Shown piece by piece: positions 1 through 7,897 of a DNA stretch of 32,995 bases. Both the position numbers and the translations under genes were made by a program. A model generated the notes under the pieces. It was given only the letters and a program-made list of their open reading frames with translations, did no database searches and had not been told where the DNA came from. This DNA is from Kalymmatonema hyalinum WJT4-NPBG1 (GTDB lineage: Bacteria; Cyanobacteriota; Cyanobacteriia; Cyanobacteriales; Nostocaceae). The stretch spans positions 1 to 32,995 of the forward strand of contig JAHHIB010000096.1 in the NCBI GenBank assembly GCA_019359075.1. The letters are read 5' to 3'. The first letter of the stretch is position 1. Each line of letters begins with the position of its first letter.

Positions 1-2
1 TG

Positions 3-56
3 CTCCCTGAAGTTGCTACTTCTTGCGCTCAAAAAGACTTATTGAAAGCTGCTTAA
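3..56 (+). CDS. 3' end of an unidentified gene running in from the left edge
   Basis: The third forward frame is open from the window edge and reads PEVATSCAQKDLLKAA before a TAA at 54-56. The composition looks like coding sequence, and the other two forward frames close early. Only about 17 residues are visible, so no function can be given. It could also be a chance open stretch. Confidence 0.3.
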   Translation, partial: LPEVATSCAQKDLLKAA

Positions 57-78
57 TTTTATTGCTTTATTGTTTGAT

Positions 79-344
79 TCAACATCCGGGTGTTTTGCAT
101 TTTCTATGCACCCCCTGAACGTTTACGAAAAAAGAGTAGGAACCGTCCACATCTTCAACCGTTGGGTAGGCAATAAGGTAGGAAAGGTAGCGAACAATTT
201 CCGGAGAATGTAAACGGGAATAATCTCCAATGCGTTGTCGAATTGCTCAATGTCGCAAAAGTTGAGACTCCCGTTTAAACAAAATGTTTGACCACAGGGT
301 AAGAGCATGTCAAGCCTAATTGATATGCTCTTACCTTGATTCAC
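79..344 (-). pseudogene. Degraded ORF, C-terminal relic of an unknown protein
   Basis: The minus strand carries two coding-like stretches in different frames. From 344 to about 245 one frame reads RLDMLLPCGQTFCLNGS and continues to FCDIEQ. From 243 to a stop at 79-81 the next frame reads IRQRIGDYSRLHSPEIVRY and ends in VQGVHRKCKTPGC. Joining them needs one single-base frameshift near 244-250. The family is not recognised. The stretch is only 88 codons, so this is a proposal from residue composition rather than a certain gene relic. Confidence 0.3.
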
Positions 345-734
345 GAATGAGTTTGGGACAGTAATGTTGGTGCTGCTGACAAAACAATTTAAAATTCAAA
401 AATGAATCTTAATTTTGATAGTGCAGCGTGCCGTAGGCATATTAATAATTTTGAGTTTGAGCAAAGTGAGTGACACTTCGCGTTCGAGTTTTAGAAGCTT
501 GCTAGCTGTCATTAAACTTACAGTTAACGTGAAAGCCATACTATAAAGGCATTATCTCATTTTTCTTTTTATTTGTTGTTTAAGTCCGGTTAGGGGAAAA
601 TCTATCAAATCTATCCGATCATTTATCGGTATAATCTATTTTGATTGTCTCCATTGTTTCTTATAATTCCAGTTTCAGCCTTTTTTTACAACTTTTTCAA
701 CCCGTCGAACTTACATGAAAGTAGAGAGGAACTT
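345..734. other. Intergenic region without a gene, with a dispersed-repeat fragment
   Basis: No convincing ORF, RNA gene or terminator was seen. The sequence is AT-rich. Positions 424-440 (GCGTGCCGTAGGCATA) match the core of the GC-rich repeat found in two tandem copies at 12930-13011. The region presumably holds the promoter of the downstream glycosyltransferase gene, but no confident -35/-10 pair was identified. Confidence 0.5.
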
Positions 735-1700
735 ATGACTCAATTACTTACCATTGCTATTCCGACTTACAACCGTGCAAATTTACTCGACCAACAACTG
801 GCATGGTTAGCTCGGTCAATTAAAGGTTTTGAATCTGTGTGTGAAATTGTTATTTCTGACAATTGTTCAACCGATGATACGTCAAAGGTTGCCGAAAAAT
901 GGCAATCTGCTTTTTATCAAACGACATTTGAATATAAAAGGAATCAAGAAAATATCGGTGCAGTGAGAAACATCGCTTCTTGTATTCAATTTGCTAAAAG
1001 CAAATTCGTTTGGACAATTAGTGATGATGACAAAATTTTTGATAACTCCATAGCATACATTGTTAAGTCTTTAACCGAATATCCAGATTTAGGATTAATC
1101 ATTTTAAACTTCTCCAAAAGTGATGCAAAAACAGGTCAATTTTTGGAACAGCGTTGCTTTGATATTGAGACGGATTTCATGAGTTCAAACGGTAAACAGG
1201 TGTTTGAACTTTGTGTGGAACAAAGTACTGGAGGGGTAGGGCTGACAACAGCTTTAGTATACAAAACAGATTTGGCGAAATCTGCTATAGCAAGTTGGAA
1301 TTCTGGTTTAAATAACTTGGCAGTTCAAATATATTGGACTGCTTTTTGCGCTTCCAAAGCTGGTGCTTTAGTTACTAAAGATAATTATTTGGAATGTGTT
1401 GCAGGCACTCATTATTTTATGCAAATGCCCAAGCTTCTCGTCACATTAGAATATGCAGATATACCTGAAGTGATGCTCAAACTTAGGGAAATAGGATTTT
1501 CTAATAGTTTTAGTCGGAAAATGCTTGTCACGTGCTTTGCTAAGTTTAATTGGAGAGTCTTTGTGGGAGCCTTAAGAAGATGGCCTGTTGTAGCCGTTCA
1601 AGCAATGAGTCGTTACCTAAGTTATGTGTACTTATCTACCGTCAGATATTCGTCAAATTCCTTATCGGTTGCTCCTAGTACTCAGGCTAGAACTGATTGA
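735..1700 (+). CDS. Family 2 glycosyltransferase (GT-A fold)
   Basis: The 321-residue protein begins [20 protein letters not shown], the N-terminal beta strand and loop of family 2 glycosyltransferases. This is followed by the conserved [13 protein letters not shown] block (about residues 38-50) and an acidic metal/nucleotide-sugar motif, SDDDK. Family members move a sugar from a nucleotide donor onto a polysaccharide, lipid or protein acceptor. The acceptor cannot be read from the sequence. The frame is open from a TTG at 645, but the ATG at 735 is preferred: AGAGAGGA precedes it by 4 bases and the family N-terminus starts there. There is no transmembrane segment in the catalytic half; the C-terminal third is hydrophobic and aromatic. 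The gene stands alone, with the coaX-derived repeat about 70 bp downstream. Confidence 0.85.
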   Translation: MTQLLTIAIPTYNRANLLDQQLAWLARSIKGFESVCEIVISDNCSTDDTSKVAEKWQSAFYQTTFEYKRNQENIGAVRNIASCIQFAKSKFVWTISDDDKIFDNSIAYIVKSLTEYPDLGLIILNFSKSDAKTGQFLEQRCFDIETDFMSSNGKQVFELCVEQSTGGVGLTTALVYKTDLAKSAIASWNSGLNNLAVQIYWTAFCASKAGALVTKDNYLECVAGTHYFMQMPKLLVTLEYADIPEVMLKLREIGFSNSFSRKMLVTCFAKFNWRVFVGALRRWPVVAVQAMSRYLSYVYLSTVRYSSNSLSVAPSTQARTD

Positions 1701-1768
1701 TAAGGTGTAGGTTAGTTGAGCGAAGTGCCAATCTCGGCATTGAGTAGTTAGGATTACGAGATAGAATT

Positions 1769-1904
1769 CTAAAAAAATAGCGATGGCTACGGCGGAGCGT
1801 AGCCGATCGCATTCCCCAAAATATCAAATTCTGTTCCACACTTAAACGCGCTGCAATTTCAGGAAACTGGGATTGCAGATAGTTTACTAACAAAGTGCGA
1901 TCGC
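1769..1904. repeat. Direct repeat copy 1: stray duplicate of the coaX 3' end
   Basis: This 136 bp segment matches 2570-2706. Over the 94 bp from 1811 to 1904 only four mismatches were counted against 2613-2706. The matched block starts at CTAAAAAAATAGCGATGG and ends exactly at a GCGATCGC octamer. The second copy is the authentic coaX C-terminal coding sequence, so this copy is the duplicate. It still reads open on the minus strand ([14 protein letters not shown]) but has lost the rest of the gene. The palindromic part at 1780-1810 differs from its counterpart at 2581-2612. Confidence 0.9.
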
Positions 1905-1922
1905 ATGATTAAGGAAATATGT

Positions 1923-2573
1923 ATGGAGATGAAAAGGTTATCTATGACTGTTGCAGGAGCGGCATTTACGGCTCTCTTAACTGTAGCTGTAGCTCCAGTT
2001 CAAGCTGCCCCGCTAGACTTTAACTTTACTACTGAAACCGGTGCAACAGGTTCGTTTACCTTGAACACAGACACTCTTTCCTCTCGTGAACCTGGTATAT
2101 TTGGACCTGAAAATCCAGGAATTTTATACTCGAATGCTGTTTCTAACTTCTCTTTTTCATCACCACAGCTTCAGGTGAGTGGTGAAACTGCTGACTGGGA
2201 AGTTATCCCATCTATTTTTCTTGGTCCTCCTGGTAGTCCGGTTCTTGCTGGTGTTGATTATCCAGCTGGATGTGCAAGCGGAACTAATTTCACCTGTGTG
2301 ATTAATATTGGTGTAGGCTACGCAGGAAACCTTCCAAAACTTTCCGATGACCCTAATTCCTACCCTTCCGACCTTATAGGTCTTGGTGTTATGTTAATTG
2401 ACCCCATAACGCGAGAGTCGGTTGGAATTGAGGAATTTACCCAATTTCAAGTTGTCCGTAAGCAAGTTGTCCCTGAATCAGACTCTGGCTTAGGTGTATT
2501 AGCTTTTGGTATTGCTCTTGCAGGTTTACTACTGAAACGCAATTTGGACAGAAAGAAGCAGGTAACTATCTAA
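1923..2573 (+). CDS. Secreted PEP-CTERM-type sorting-signal protein
   Basis: The protein has about 216 residues. It starts [15 protein letters not shown], a charged then hydrophobic signal peptide with a likely cleavage after VQA in [10 protein letters not shown]. The mature part is Ser/Thr/Gly-rich and has two cysteines ([10 protein letters not shown]), like many exported beta-rich proteins. The C-terminus is [19 protein letters not shown] followed by [11 protein letters not shown]: a short Pro-Glu motif, one membrane helix and a basic tail, the PEP-CTERM layout recognised by exosortase systems. The upstream ATG at 1905 directly abuts the HIP1 end of the repeat. AAGGAA at 1911-1916 favours the ATG at 1923. 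The gene fits exactly between two direct repeats, and its stop codon overlaps the coaX stop on the other strand. The biological role is unknown. Confidence 0.75.
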   Translation: MEMKRLSMTVAGAAFTALLTVAVAPVQAAPLDFNFTTETGATGSFTLNTDTLSSREPGIFGPENPGILYSNAVSNFSFSSPQLQVSGETADWEVIPSIFLGPPGSPVLAGVDYPAGCASGTNFTCVINIGVGYAGNLPKLSDDPNSYPSDLIGLGVMLIDPITRESVGIEEFTQFQVVRKQVVPESDSGLGVLAFGIALAGLLLKRNLDRKKQVTI

Positions 2574-2706
2574 AAAAATAGCGATGGGCTACGCCGCGCC
2601 TTCGGCGATCGCATTCCCCAAAATATCAAATTCTGTTCCACCATCAAACGCGCTGCAATTTCAGGAAACTGGGATTGCAGATACTTTACTAACAAAGTGC
2701 GATCGC
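2570..2706. repeat. Direct repeat copy 2: authentic coaX 3' end
   Basis: This is the partner of 1769-1904. It encodes the last 45 or so residues of CoaX on the minus strand. It includes a palindrome-like GC-rich element at 2581-2612 (GCGATGGGCTACGCC...GGCGATCGC), so the extreme CoaX tail ([13 protein letters not shown]) is translated from dispersed-repeat DNA. The two repeat copies bracket the PEP-CTERM gene. Confidence 0.9.
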
Positions 2707-3418
2707 CTCCAGTGATTGCAACATTACCTTGCGGAAAATCGCGCCACCACGCCTCAATAAAATCTTTGATTCCTGCTACTAGGGCATAGATAACCCCACT
2801 TTGCATAGCCTGTTGAGTATTTAAAGCATACCGCTGGGGAAGTTGCTGGGGTAATTCAACTTTTGGTAATTGTCCTGTTCTTGTACTAAGAGTAGCAAGC
2901 TGCAAGCCAAGTCCTGGAAGAATTGCGCCTCCCACAAAAGACTGGTTAGCATCAGCACCTGTAAATGTCAGTGCTGTTCCAGCATCAATCACCAGCATAG
3001 GAAAACCCCAATTATTCCCAGCACCCCATAAAGCCAAGGCGCGGTCGATTCCCAGTGTGGGATACATCCCCTTTATAGGAACTTGATCTAAGGTAAGAAT
3101 GCGAACATTAGGATAAGTTTGCCACAAAACTGTTTGATTGGGAACGACAGAGGCGAGGACGAGGGGAACAGGGGGGGATGAGGGAGATGAAGGGAATTCT
3201 CCGTTGTCTTGTTGTCGCGATTTCCTTTTGTTAAATGGGAAAATTTCTGGTGGTAGGTTGTGAAGTGTTGGAGATTCAGACAGTTGCTGGACAACATCTG
3301 CTGGTAGATAGTCTGTATCCCAAGCAGAAATGAGCGTTTCACCTGTAAAGTGCGCCCAATGCAGCCGGGAATTCCCAATCATCAATCCCAACCAAGTTGT
3401 CTGCTCAATGTCTCTCAT
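2570..3418 (-). CDS. coaX: Type III pantothenate kinase
   Basis: CoaX phosphorylates pantothenate, the first committed step of coenzyme A synthesis, in the cytoplasm. The 282-residue protein has the ASKHA-fold signatures of type III enzymes: [11 protein letters not shown] near the N-terminus (residues 12-22), [13 protein letters not shown] (121-133) with the catalytic Asp of GxDR, and [14 protein letters not shown] (143-156), then the [10 protein letters not shown] block. Two oddities are visible. Residues about 62-85 are a Lys/Gln/Ser/Pro-rich low-complexity stretch encoded by GA-rich repeat-like DNA (3164-3235) and look like an insertion. The C-terminus is encoded by a palindromic repeat. 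The gene converges on the PEP-CTERM gene with a 4-base overlap and is divergent from flv3. The core motifs are intact, so it is probably functional. Confidence 0.92.
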   Translation of the reverse strand: MRDIEQTTWLGLMIGNSRLHWAHFTGETLISAWDTDYLPADVVQQLSESPTLHNLPPEIFPFNKRKSRQQDNGEFPSSPSSPPVPLVLASVVPNQTVLWQTYPNVRILTLDQVPIKGMYPTLGIDRALALWGAGNNWGFPMLVIDAGTALTFTGADANQSFVGGAILPGLGLQLATLSTRTGQLPKVELPQQLPQRYALNTQQAMQSGVIYALVAGIKDFIEAWWRDFPQGNVAITGGDRTLLVKYLQSQFPEIAARLMVEQNLIFWGMRSPKARRSPSLFF

Positions 3419-3552
3419 CTGCTGTTGAACTCCTACATCCCTGACCCTTACGTGAAACTTTTGGTTTTTTTAAGTCATCTATAGATTTTTTATTAAAACT
3501 TTACAAATAAGTCGTGTCACAATAGGAACAGAGTAATAAATACTCAGTTGCT

Positions 3553-3559
3553 AAGGAGG
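3553..3559 (+). promoter_or_regulatory. Strong ribosome binding site that decides the flv3 start
   Basis: AAGGAGG lies 6 bases before the ATG at 3566. It fixes the flv3 start there rather than at the in-frame TTG at 3548, which would place the site inside the coding sequence. Confidence 0.8.
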
Positions 3560-3565
3560 CTGGTT

Positions 3566-5290
3566 ATGGTAGCGCTCACCGAAAGAACAAAAAAAAGGCT
3601 AACCATGCAGACTGTCGAGATTGGTGCCGATACGACGGCAATCCGTTCTCTGGATTGGGATCGCGATCGCTTCGACATCGAGTTTGGTCTGCAAAATGGT
3701 ACTACATACAATTCATTCCTCATACGCGGTGAGCAAACAGCTCTGGTCGATACGTCGCATGAAAAGTTTCGCCAGCTGTTTTTGGATACCCTCAAAGGTC
3801 TGATAAATCCAGCAGAGATTGATTATCTCATTATCAGCCACACTGAACCAGACCACAGCGGTTTAGTCAAAGATGTTCTGCAACTCGCGCCGGATGTCAC
3901 CGTTGTTGGTTCTAAAGTGGCAATCCAGTTTCTTGAGAATTTCGTGCATACTCCATTTAAGCGGCAAATTGTCAAAAATGGCGATCGCCTTGATTTGGGT
4001 AATGGACACGAACTAGAATTTGTGATTGCACCGAATTTACACTGGCCCGACACCATCTTCTCCTTCGACCACAAAACCCAAACTCTCTTCACCTGCGATG
4101 CTTTTGGGTTGCACTATTGCTCGGATAGCACCTTTGACGAAGACTTAAAAGCGATAGAAGCAGATTTTGAATATTACTACGAATGCTTGATGGCTCCTAA
4201 TGCGCGTTCAGTTCTCTCTGCCCTCAAACGGATGGATGAACTGAAAAAAATCAGCATGATTGCCACAGGTCACGGTCCAATATTATACCACAATGTTGAC
4301 GAACTGACAGGACGCTATCGTACTTGGAGCAAAACCCAGGCAAAAGCAGAAACAACTGTTGGGGTATTTTATGTTTCAAATTATGGATATAGCGATCGCT
4401 TAGCCCAAGCAATTGCCGGCGGTATCACCAAAACAGGCGTTGCTGTAGAACTGGTAGACTTGCGTTCTGGAGTTGATTTACAAGAGTTGCGGGAACTTGT
4501 AGGTCGGTGTGCTGGAATTGTCGTCGGAATACCTCCAGCTTCTAGTGCAGCGAGTATCCAACCTGCTTTAGGAACCATTGTAGGCTCTGTAAATGAAAAG
4601 CAAGCTGTAGGCATCTTTGAATCAGGCGGTGGCGATGACGAACCGATTGACCCGTTGCTGAGTAAATTCCGAAATTTGGGTGTAACACTAGCGTTCCCAG
4701 GAATTCGGATAAAAGAAACCCCAGGGGAAGCAACATACAAACTGTGTGAAGAAGCGGGGACAGACTTAGGTCAGTGGGTGACACGCGATCGCAGCATCAA
4801 AGCAATGAAATCTCTGGGTGCTGACCTCGACAAAGCATTAGGCAGGCTCAGCGGTGGATTATACATCATCACCGCCAAAAAAGGCGATGTATCCAGCGCT
4901 ATGTTAGCCTCCTGGGTAAATCAAGCCAGCTTTAAACCCTTGGGAATCTCGATAGCTGTCGCCAAAGATAGGGCAATTGAATCACTCATGCAGGTGGGCG
5001 ATAAATTTGTGCTAAATGCCCTTGAAGAAGGCAATTATCAACGCCTAATGAAGCACTTCCTCAAACGCTTCGCCCCTGGTGCTGACCGTTTTGAAGGAGT
5101 GAGAACCCAGCCAGCCGAAAACGGTGCGCCCATCCTTGCTGACGCGTTGGCATATATGGAGTGTGAAGTTATCAGTCGCATGGATGGTGGCGACCATTGG
5201 ATTGTATACAGCACCGTTTATGCAGGACGGGTTTCCAAACCGGATGCACTCACAGCAGTTCACCATCGTAAAGTCGGAAATCACTATTAA
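3566..5290 (+). CDS. flv3: Flavodiiron (diflavin flavoprotein) Flv3-type
   Basis: Cyanobacterial Flv3 works with Flv1 to reduce O2 to water with electrons from photosystem I (Mehler-like reaction), protecting PSI under changing light. The 574-residue protein has three domains. The first is a metallo-beta-lactamase-like diiron domain (1-250). The second is a flavodoxin domain (about 265-405, VGVFYVSNYGYSDRLA). The third is the C-terminal flavin reductase domain specific to photosynthetic FDPs (about 425-574, ending HHRKVGNHY). All diiron ligands are visible: H92, E94, D96 and H97 in HTEPDH, H159 in NLHWPD, D178 in CDAFG and H236 in GHGP. Close similarity to remembered Flv3 sequences (LDWDRDRFDIEFGLQNGTTY) supports Flv3 over Flv4. 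Whether it is the vegetative (A) or heterocyst (B) paralogue cannot be told. It is first in a cluster with a hydrolase 43 bp downstream. Confidence 0.92.
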   Translation: MVALTERTKKRLTMQTVEIGADTTAIRSLDWDRDRFDIEFGLQNGTTYNSFLIRGEQTALVDTSHEKFRQLFLDTLKGLINPAEIDYLIISHTEPDHSGLVKDVLQLAPDVTVVGSKVAIQFLENFVHTPFKRQIVKNGDRLDLGNGHELEFVIAPNLHWPDTIFSFDHKTQTLFTCDAFGLHYCSDSTFDEDLKAIEADFEYYYECLMAPNARSVLSALKRMDELKKISMIATGHGPILYHNVDELTGRYRTWSKTQAKAETTVGVFYVSNYGYSDRLAQAIAGGITKTGVAVELVDLRSGVDLQELRELVGRCAGIVVGIPPASSAASIQPALGTIVGSVNEKQAVGIFESGGGDDEPIDPLLSKFRNLGVTLAFPGIRIKETPGEATYKLCEEAGTDLGQWVTRDRSIKAMKSLGADLDKALGRLSGGLYIITAKKGDVSSAMLASWVNQASFKPLGISIAVAKDRAIESLMQVGDKFVLNALEEGNYQRLMKHFLKRFAPGADRFEGVRTQPAENGAPILADALAYMECEVISRMDGGDHWIVYSTVYAGRVSKPDALTAVHHRKVGNHY

Positions 5291-5333
5291 AAACAGCAGT
5301 CCACTCTACCAAATAACTGATAGATAACCGCCT

Positions 5334-6086
5334 ATGAGTCTTTTTTGTCTGGTTCACGGTGCTTACCTGGGTGCGTGGAGTTGGCATCTACTTACCCAAG
5401 AGATGCAGGCGCGAGGTCATCAGACGGTAGCAGTGGATTTGCCTATTGAAGACCCCACGGCTGGTGTGGTTCAATATGCCGAAGTCGTGAGCAAGGCGCT
5501 GCAAGGATTTGAAGATGATGTGGTGCTGGTTGGTCATTCGATGGCAGGCTTAATTATCCCCGTCGTTGCCAGTCAGCGTCCAGTGCGTCAGCTTGTTTTC
5601 GTTGCTGGACTCATCCCCCACATTGGTGTAAGTCTTCTTGACCAGTTTTATGACGAAGTAGATCCCAACTTACTTAAGGCAATAGGCTACGATCTGCCAG
5701 AAGTTGATAAGTTCGAGCAGTTCCGCGATGAGCCAGATATGTTCAATCCGGCGGCGCTGGGCATAAACCCTTCACAAGACGAGGCTGCAGCCAGAGACTT
5801 TCTCTTTCACGACTGCGAGCCAGATGTGGCGCGTTGGGCAATTCCGAAGTTGCGAAATCAGCAGCTTTTATACATAACTGAAGTCAGTCCCCTACAAGCT
5901 TGGTCAGATGTGGACTGCGCGTATATCGTCTGTAGTGAGGATCGTTCGCTTTCGCCTGCATGGTGTCGATATGCTGCACGCAAACGTCTTGGAATTGATG
6001 CCATTGAGTTGCCTGGGAGTCATAGCCCATTCTTATCTCGCCCAGCACATCTCGCGGATGTGCTGACCAAAATCGCCTCTACATGA
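5334..6086 (+). CDS. Alpha/beta-hydrolase between flv3 and flv1
   Basis: This is a 250-residue soluble alpha/beta-hydrolase of the small esterase/methylesterase-like type. The oxyanion-side motif LVHGAYLGAW is at 6-15 and the nucleophile elbow VGHSMAG at 66-72 gives S69. The acid is probably D203 in CSEDRSLSP, and the base is H230 in PGSHSPFL. All triad residues are present, so it should be an active hydrolase, but the substrate is not evident. It lies 43 bp after flv3 and 35 bp before flv1, all on the plus strand, so co-transcription is likely. In Synechocystis the flv4-flv2 operon also has an unrelated gene (sll0218) between its two flavodiiron genes, but that encodes a membrane protein, whereas this one is a hydrolase without membrane segments. 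Confidence 0.85.
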   Translation: MSLFCLVHGAYLGAWSWHLLTQEMQARGHQTVAVDLPIEDPTAGVVQYAEVVSKALQGFEDDVVLVGHSMAGLIIPVVASQRPVRQLVFVAGLIPHIGVSLLDQFYDEVDPNLLKAIGYDLPEVDKFEQFRDEPDMFNPAALGINPSQDEAAARDFLFHDCEPDVARWAIPKLRNQQLLYITEVSPLQAWSDVDCAYIVCSEDRSLSPAWCRYAARKRLGIDAIELPGSHSPFLSRPAHLADVLTKIAST

Positions 6087-6121
6087 AGCACACAGTTCAA
6101 TATTGAATTTTAATATAACTT

Positions 6122-7834
6122 ATGTCAGAAACTAAGCCCCGTGACGTTCAGGTTCTCCCCATCGCTACAGACACAACTGTGCTTCGTTCTCGCAGTTGGT
6201 CACGTCTGAGATTTGAAATAGAATATGCTCTGGCAAAAGGGACAACTGCCAATTCATATCTGATCAAAGCAGATAAAACCGCCCTTATTGATCCTCCAGG
6301 AGAAACGTTTACAGAAATTTACCTGGAAGCTTTGCAGCAGCGGTTCGATTTAACAAATATTGATTATGTCATTCTTGGTCATATTAATCCCAACCGCGCC
6401 GCAACTTTAAAAGCTTTGCTGGAACTTGCACCGCAAATCACTTTTGTTTGTTCTAACCCAGGGGCAATAAATTTGCGTGGCGCACTGGAAAACCCAGATT
6501 TGCCAGTTATCGTCATGCGGGGAGAAGAGACTTTAGATTTAGGCAAAGGTCATAATTTGCAATTCATCCCCACCCCCAACCCCCGCTATCCAGACCAACT
6601 TTGCACCTATGATCGGCAAACGGAAATTCTCTACACAGATAAGCTTTTTGGGGCGCATATTTGTGGCGACCAGGTTTTTGATGAAGGCTGGGAGATATTT
6701 AATGAAGATAGGCGCTATTATTTTGATTGCCTGATGGCTCCTCATGCTCGTCAAGTGGAAACAGCGCTGGATAAACTTGCCGACCTGCCCATCAGATTGT
6801 ATGCTACTGGACACGGTCCTTTGGTGCGCTATGCCTTAGTTGAACTGACGAAAGGTTATTATCAGTGGAGTCAGCAGCAAACATCTGCCGATACAACGGT
6901 AGCGTTGATTTATGCCTCAGCGTATGGAAATACGGCAACTTTAGCGCAGGCGATCGCCCGTGGCATCACTAAAGCAGGTGTCAGTGTAGAATCTATTAAT
7001 TGCGAATTTGCTGATCCTGAAGAACTGCGCGCCGCAGTCGAAAAAGCATCTGGTTTTGTCATTGGTTCTCCCACCCTTGGTGGTCATGCACCGACTCCTG
7101 TCCAAACAGCTTTGGGTATTGTTCTTTCCACAGCCACTAACAACAAACTTGCAGGTGTCTTTGGTTCTTTCGGCTGGAGTGGAGAAGCAGTTGATTTAAT
7201 CGAAGGCAAACTCAAAGATGCTGGATATCGCTTTGGTTTTGACAGTATCCGCGTCAAGTTTAAACCCAACGATGCCACTTTGCAAATGTGTGAAGAAGCA
7301 GGAACCGACTTTGCCCAAGCGCTGAAGAAAGCTAAAAAAGTCCGTACCCCCAGCCAACCCGCAACAAATGTTGAACAAGCAGTTGGGCGTGTTGTTGGTT
7401 CACTATGCGTTCTTACAGCAAAGCAAGGCGATATATCCAGTGCCATGTTAGCCTCTTGGGTATCTCAAGCAAGCTTTAACCCTCCTGCTTTAACAGTTGC
7501 TGTCGCTAAAGACCGCGCTGTAGAACTACTGACACACTCTGGAAACAAATTTGTCCTCAACGTTCTTAAAGAAGGAAATCACATAGGGTTGATGAAGCAC
7601 TTTCTCAAACCCTTTGATCCAGGACAAAACCGATTTGATGGTGTATCCGCCCAAGAAGCCCAAAATGGCTCTCCCATTCTCACTGATGCTTTAGCATACC
7701 TAGAATGCTCCGTAACAAACCGGATGGAAGCAGGCGATCATTGGCTTGTTTATGCGACTGTGGATAACGGCAAATTGCTAGATGATGATGGTGTCACCGC
7801 TGTGCATCACCGCAAATCTGGTAACCATTATTAA
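6122..7834 (+). CDS. flv1: Flavodiiron Flv1-type with substituted diiron ligands
   Basis: This 570-residue protein has the same three-domain order as Flv3: beta-lactamase-like (1-245), flavodoxin (about 258-400, VALIYASAYGNTATLA) and flavin reductase (about 420-570, ending HHRKSGNHY). The HxExDH motif has become HINPNR (87-92), so E, D and the second H are replaced by N, N and R. The later His and Asp ligands are R155 (PNPRYPD) and K174 (YTDKLFG). Only H87 and H231 (GHGP) remain. This loss is the hallmark of Flv1/Flv2-type proteins, and overall similarity to Flv1 is strong (SRSWSRLRFEIEYAL). Flv1 is thought to act as the partner of Flv3 in a heteromer, not to carry the diiron site itself. No strong ribosome binding site is visible; translation may depend on the upstream genes. 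Confidence 0.92.
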   Translation: MSETKPRDVQVLPIATDTTVLRSRSWSRLRFEIEYALAKGTTANSYLIKADKTALIDPPGETFTEIYLEALQQRFDLTNIDYVILGHINPNRAATLKALLELAPQITFVCSNPGAINLRGALENPDLPVIVMRGEETLDLGKGHNLQFIPTPNPRYPDQLCTYDRQTEILYTDKLFGAHICGDQVFDEGWEIFNEDRRYYFDCLMAPHARQVETALDKLADLPIRLYATGHGPLVRYALVELTKGYYQWSQQQTSADTTVALIYASAYGNTATLAQAIARGITKAGVSVESINCEFADPEELRAAVEKASGFVIGSPTLGGHAPTPVQTALGIVLSTATNNKLAGVFGSFGWSGEAVDLIEGKLKDAGYRFGFDSIRVKFKPNDATLQMCEEAGTDFAQALKKAKKVRTPSQPATNVEQAVGRVVGSLCVLTAKQGDISSAMLASWVSQASFNPPALTVAVAKDRAVELLTHSGNKFVLNVLKEGNHIGLMKHFLKPFDPGQNRFDGVSAQEAQNGSPILTDALAYLECSVTNRMEAGDHWLVYATVDNGKLLDDDGVTAVHHRKSGNHY

Positions 7835-7897
7835 GGTGATACTAAGCCAGTTTAAACACTCATCATTACCAACGTGCGTACACCCCACCCCTAAGCC

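Noticed and set aside
1687-1893. 68-codon minus-strand frame similar to the CoaX C-terminus
   Set aside because: It is the duplicated tail of coaX running into unrelated sequence. There is no start signal and no domain, so it is recorded as a repeat, not a gene.
5334-6086. Idea that the gene between flv3 and flv1 is an Sll0218 homologue
   Set aside because: The sequence has a clear GHSMAG nucleophile elbow and full triad and no membrane helices, so it is an alpha/beta-hydrolase.
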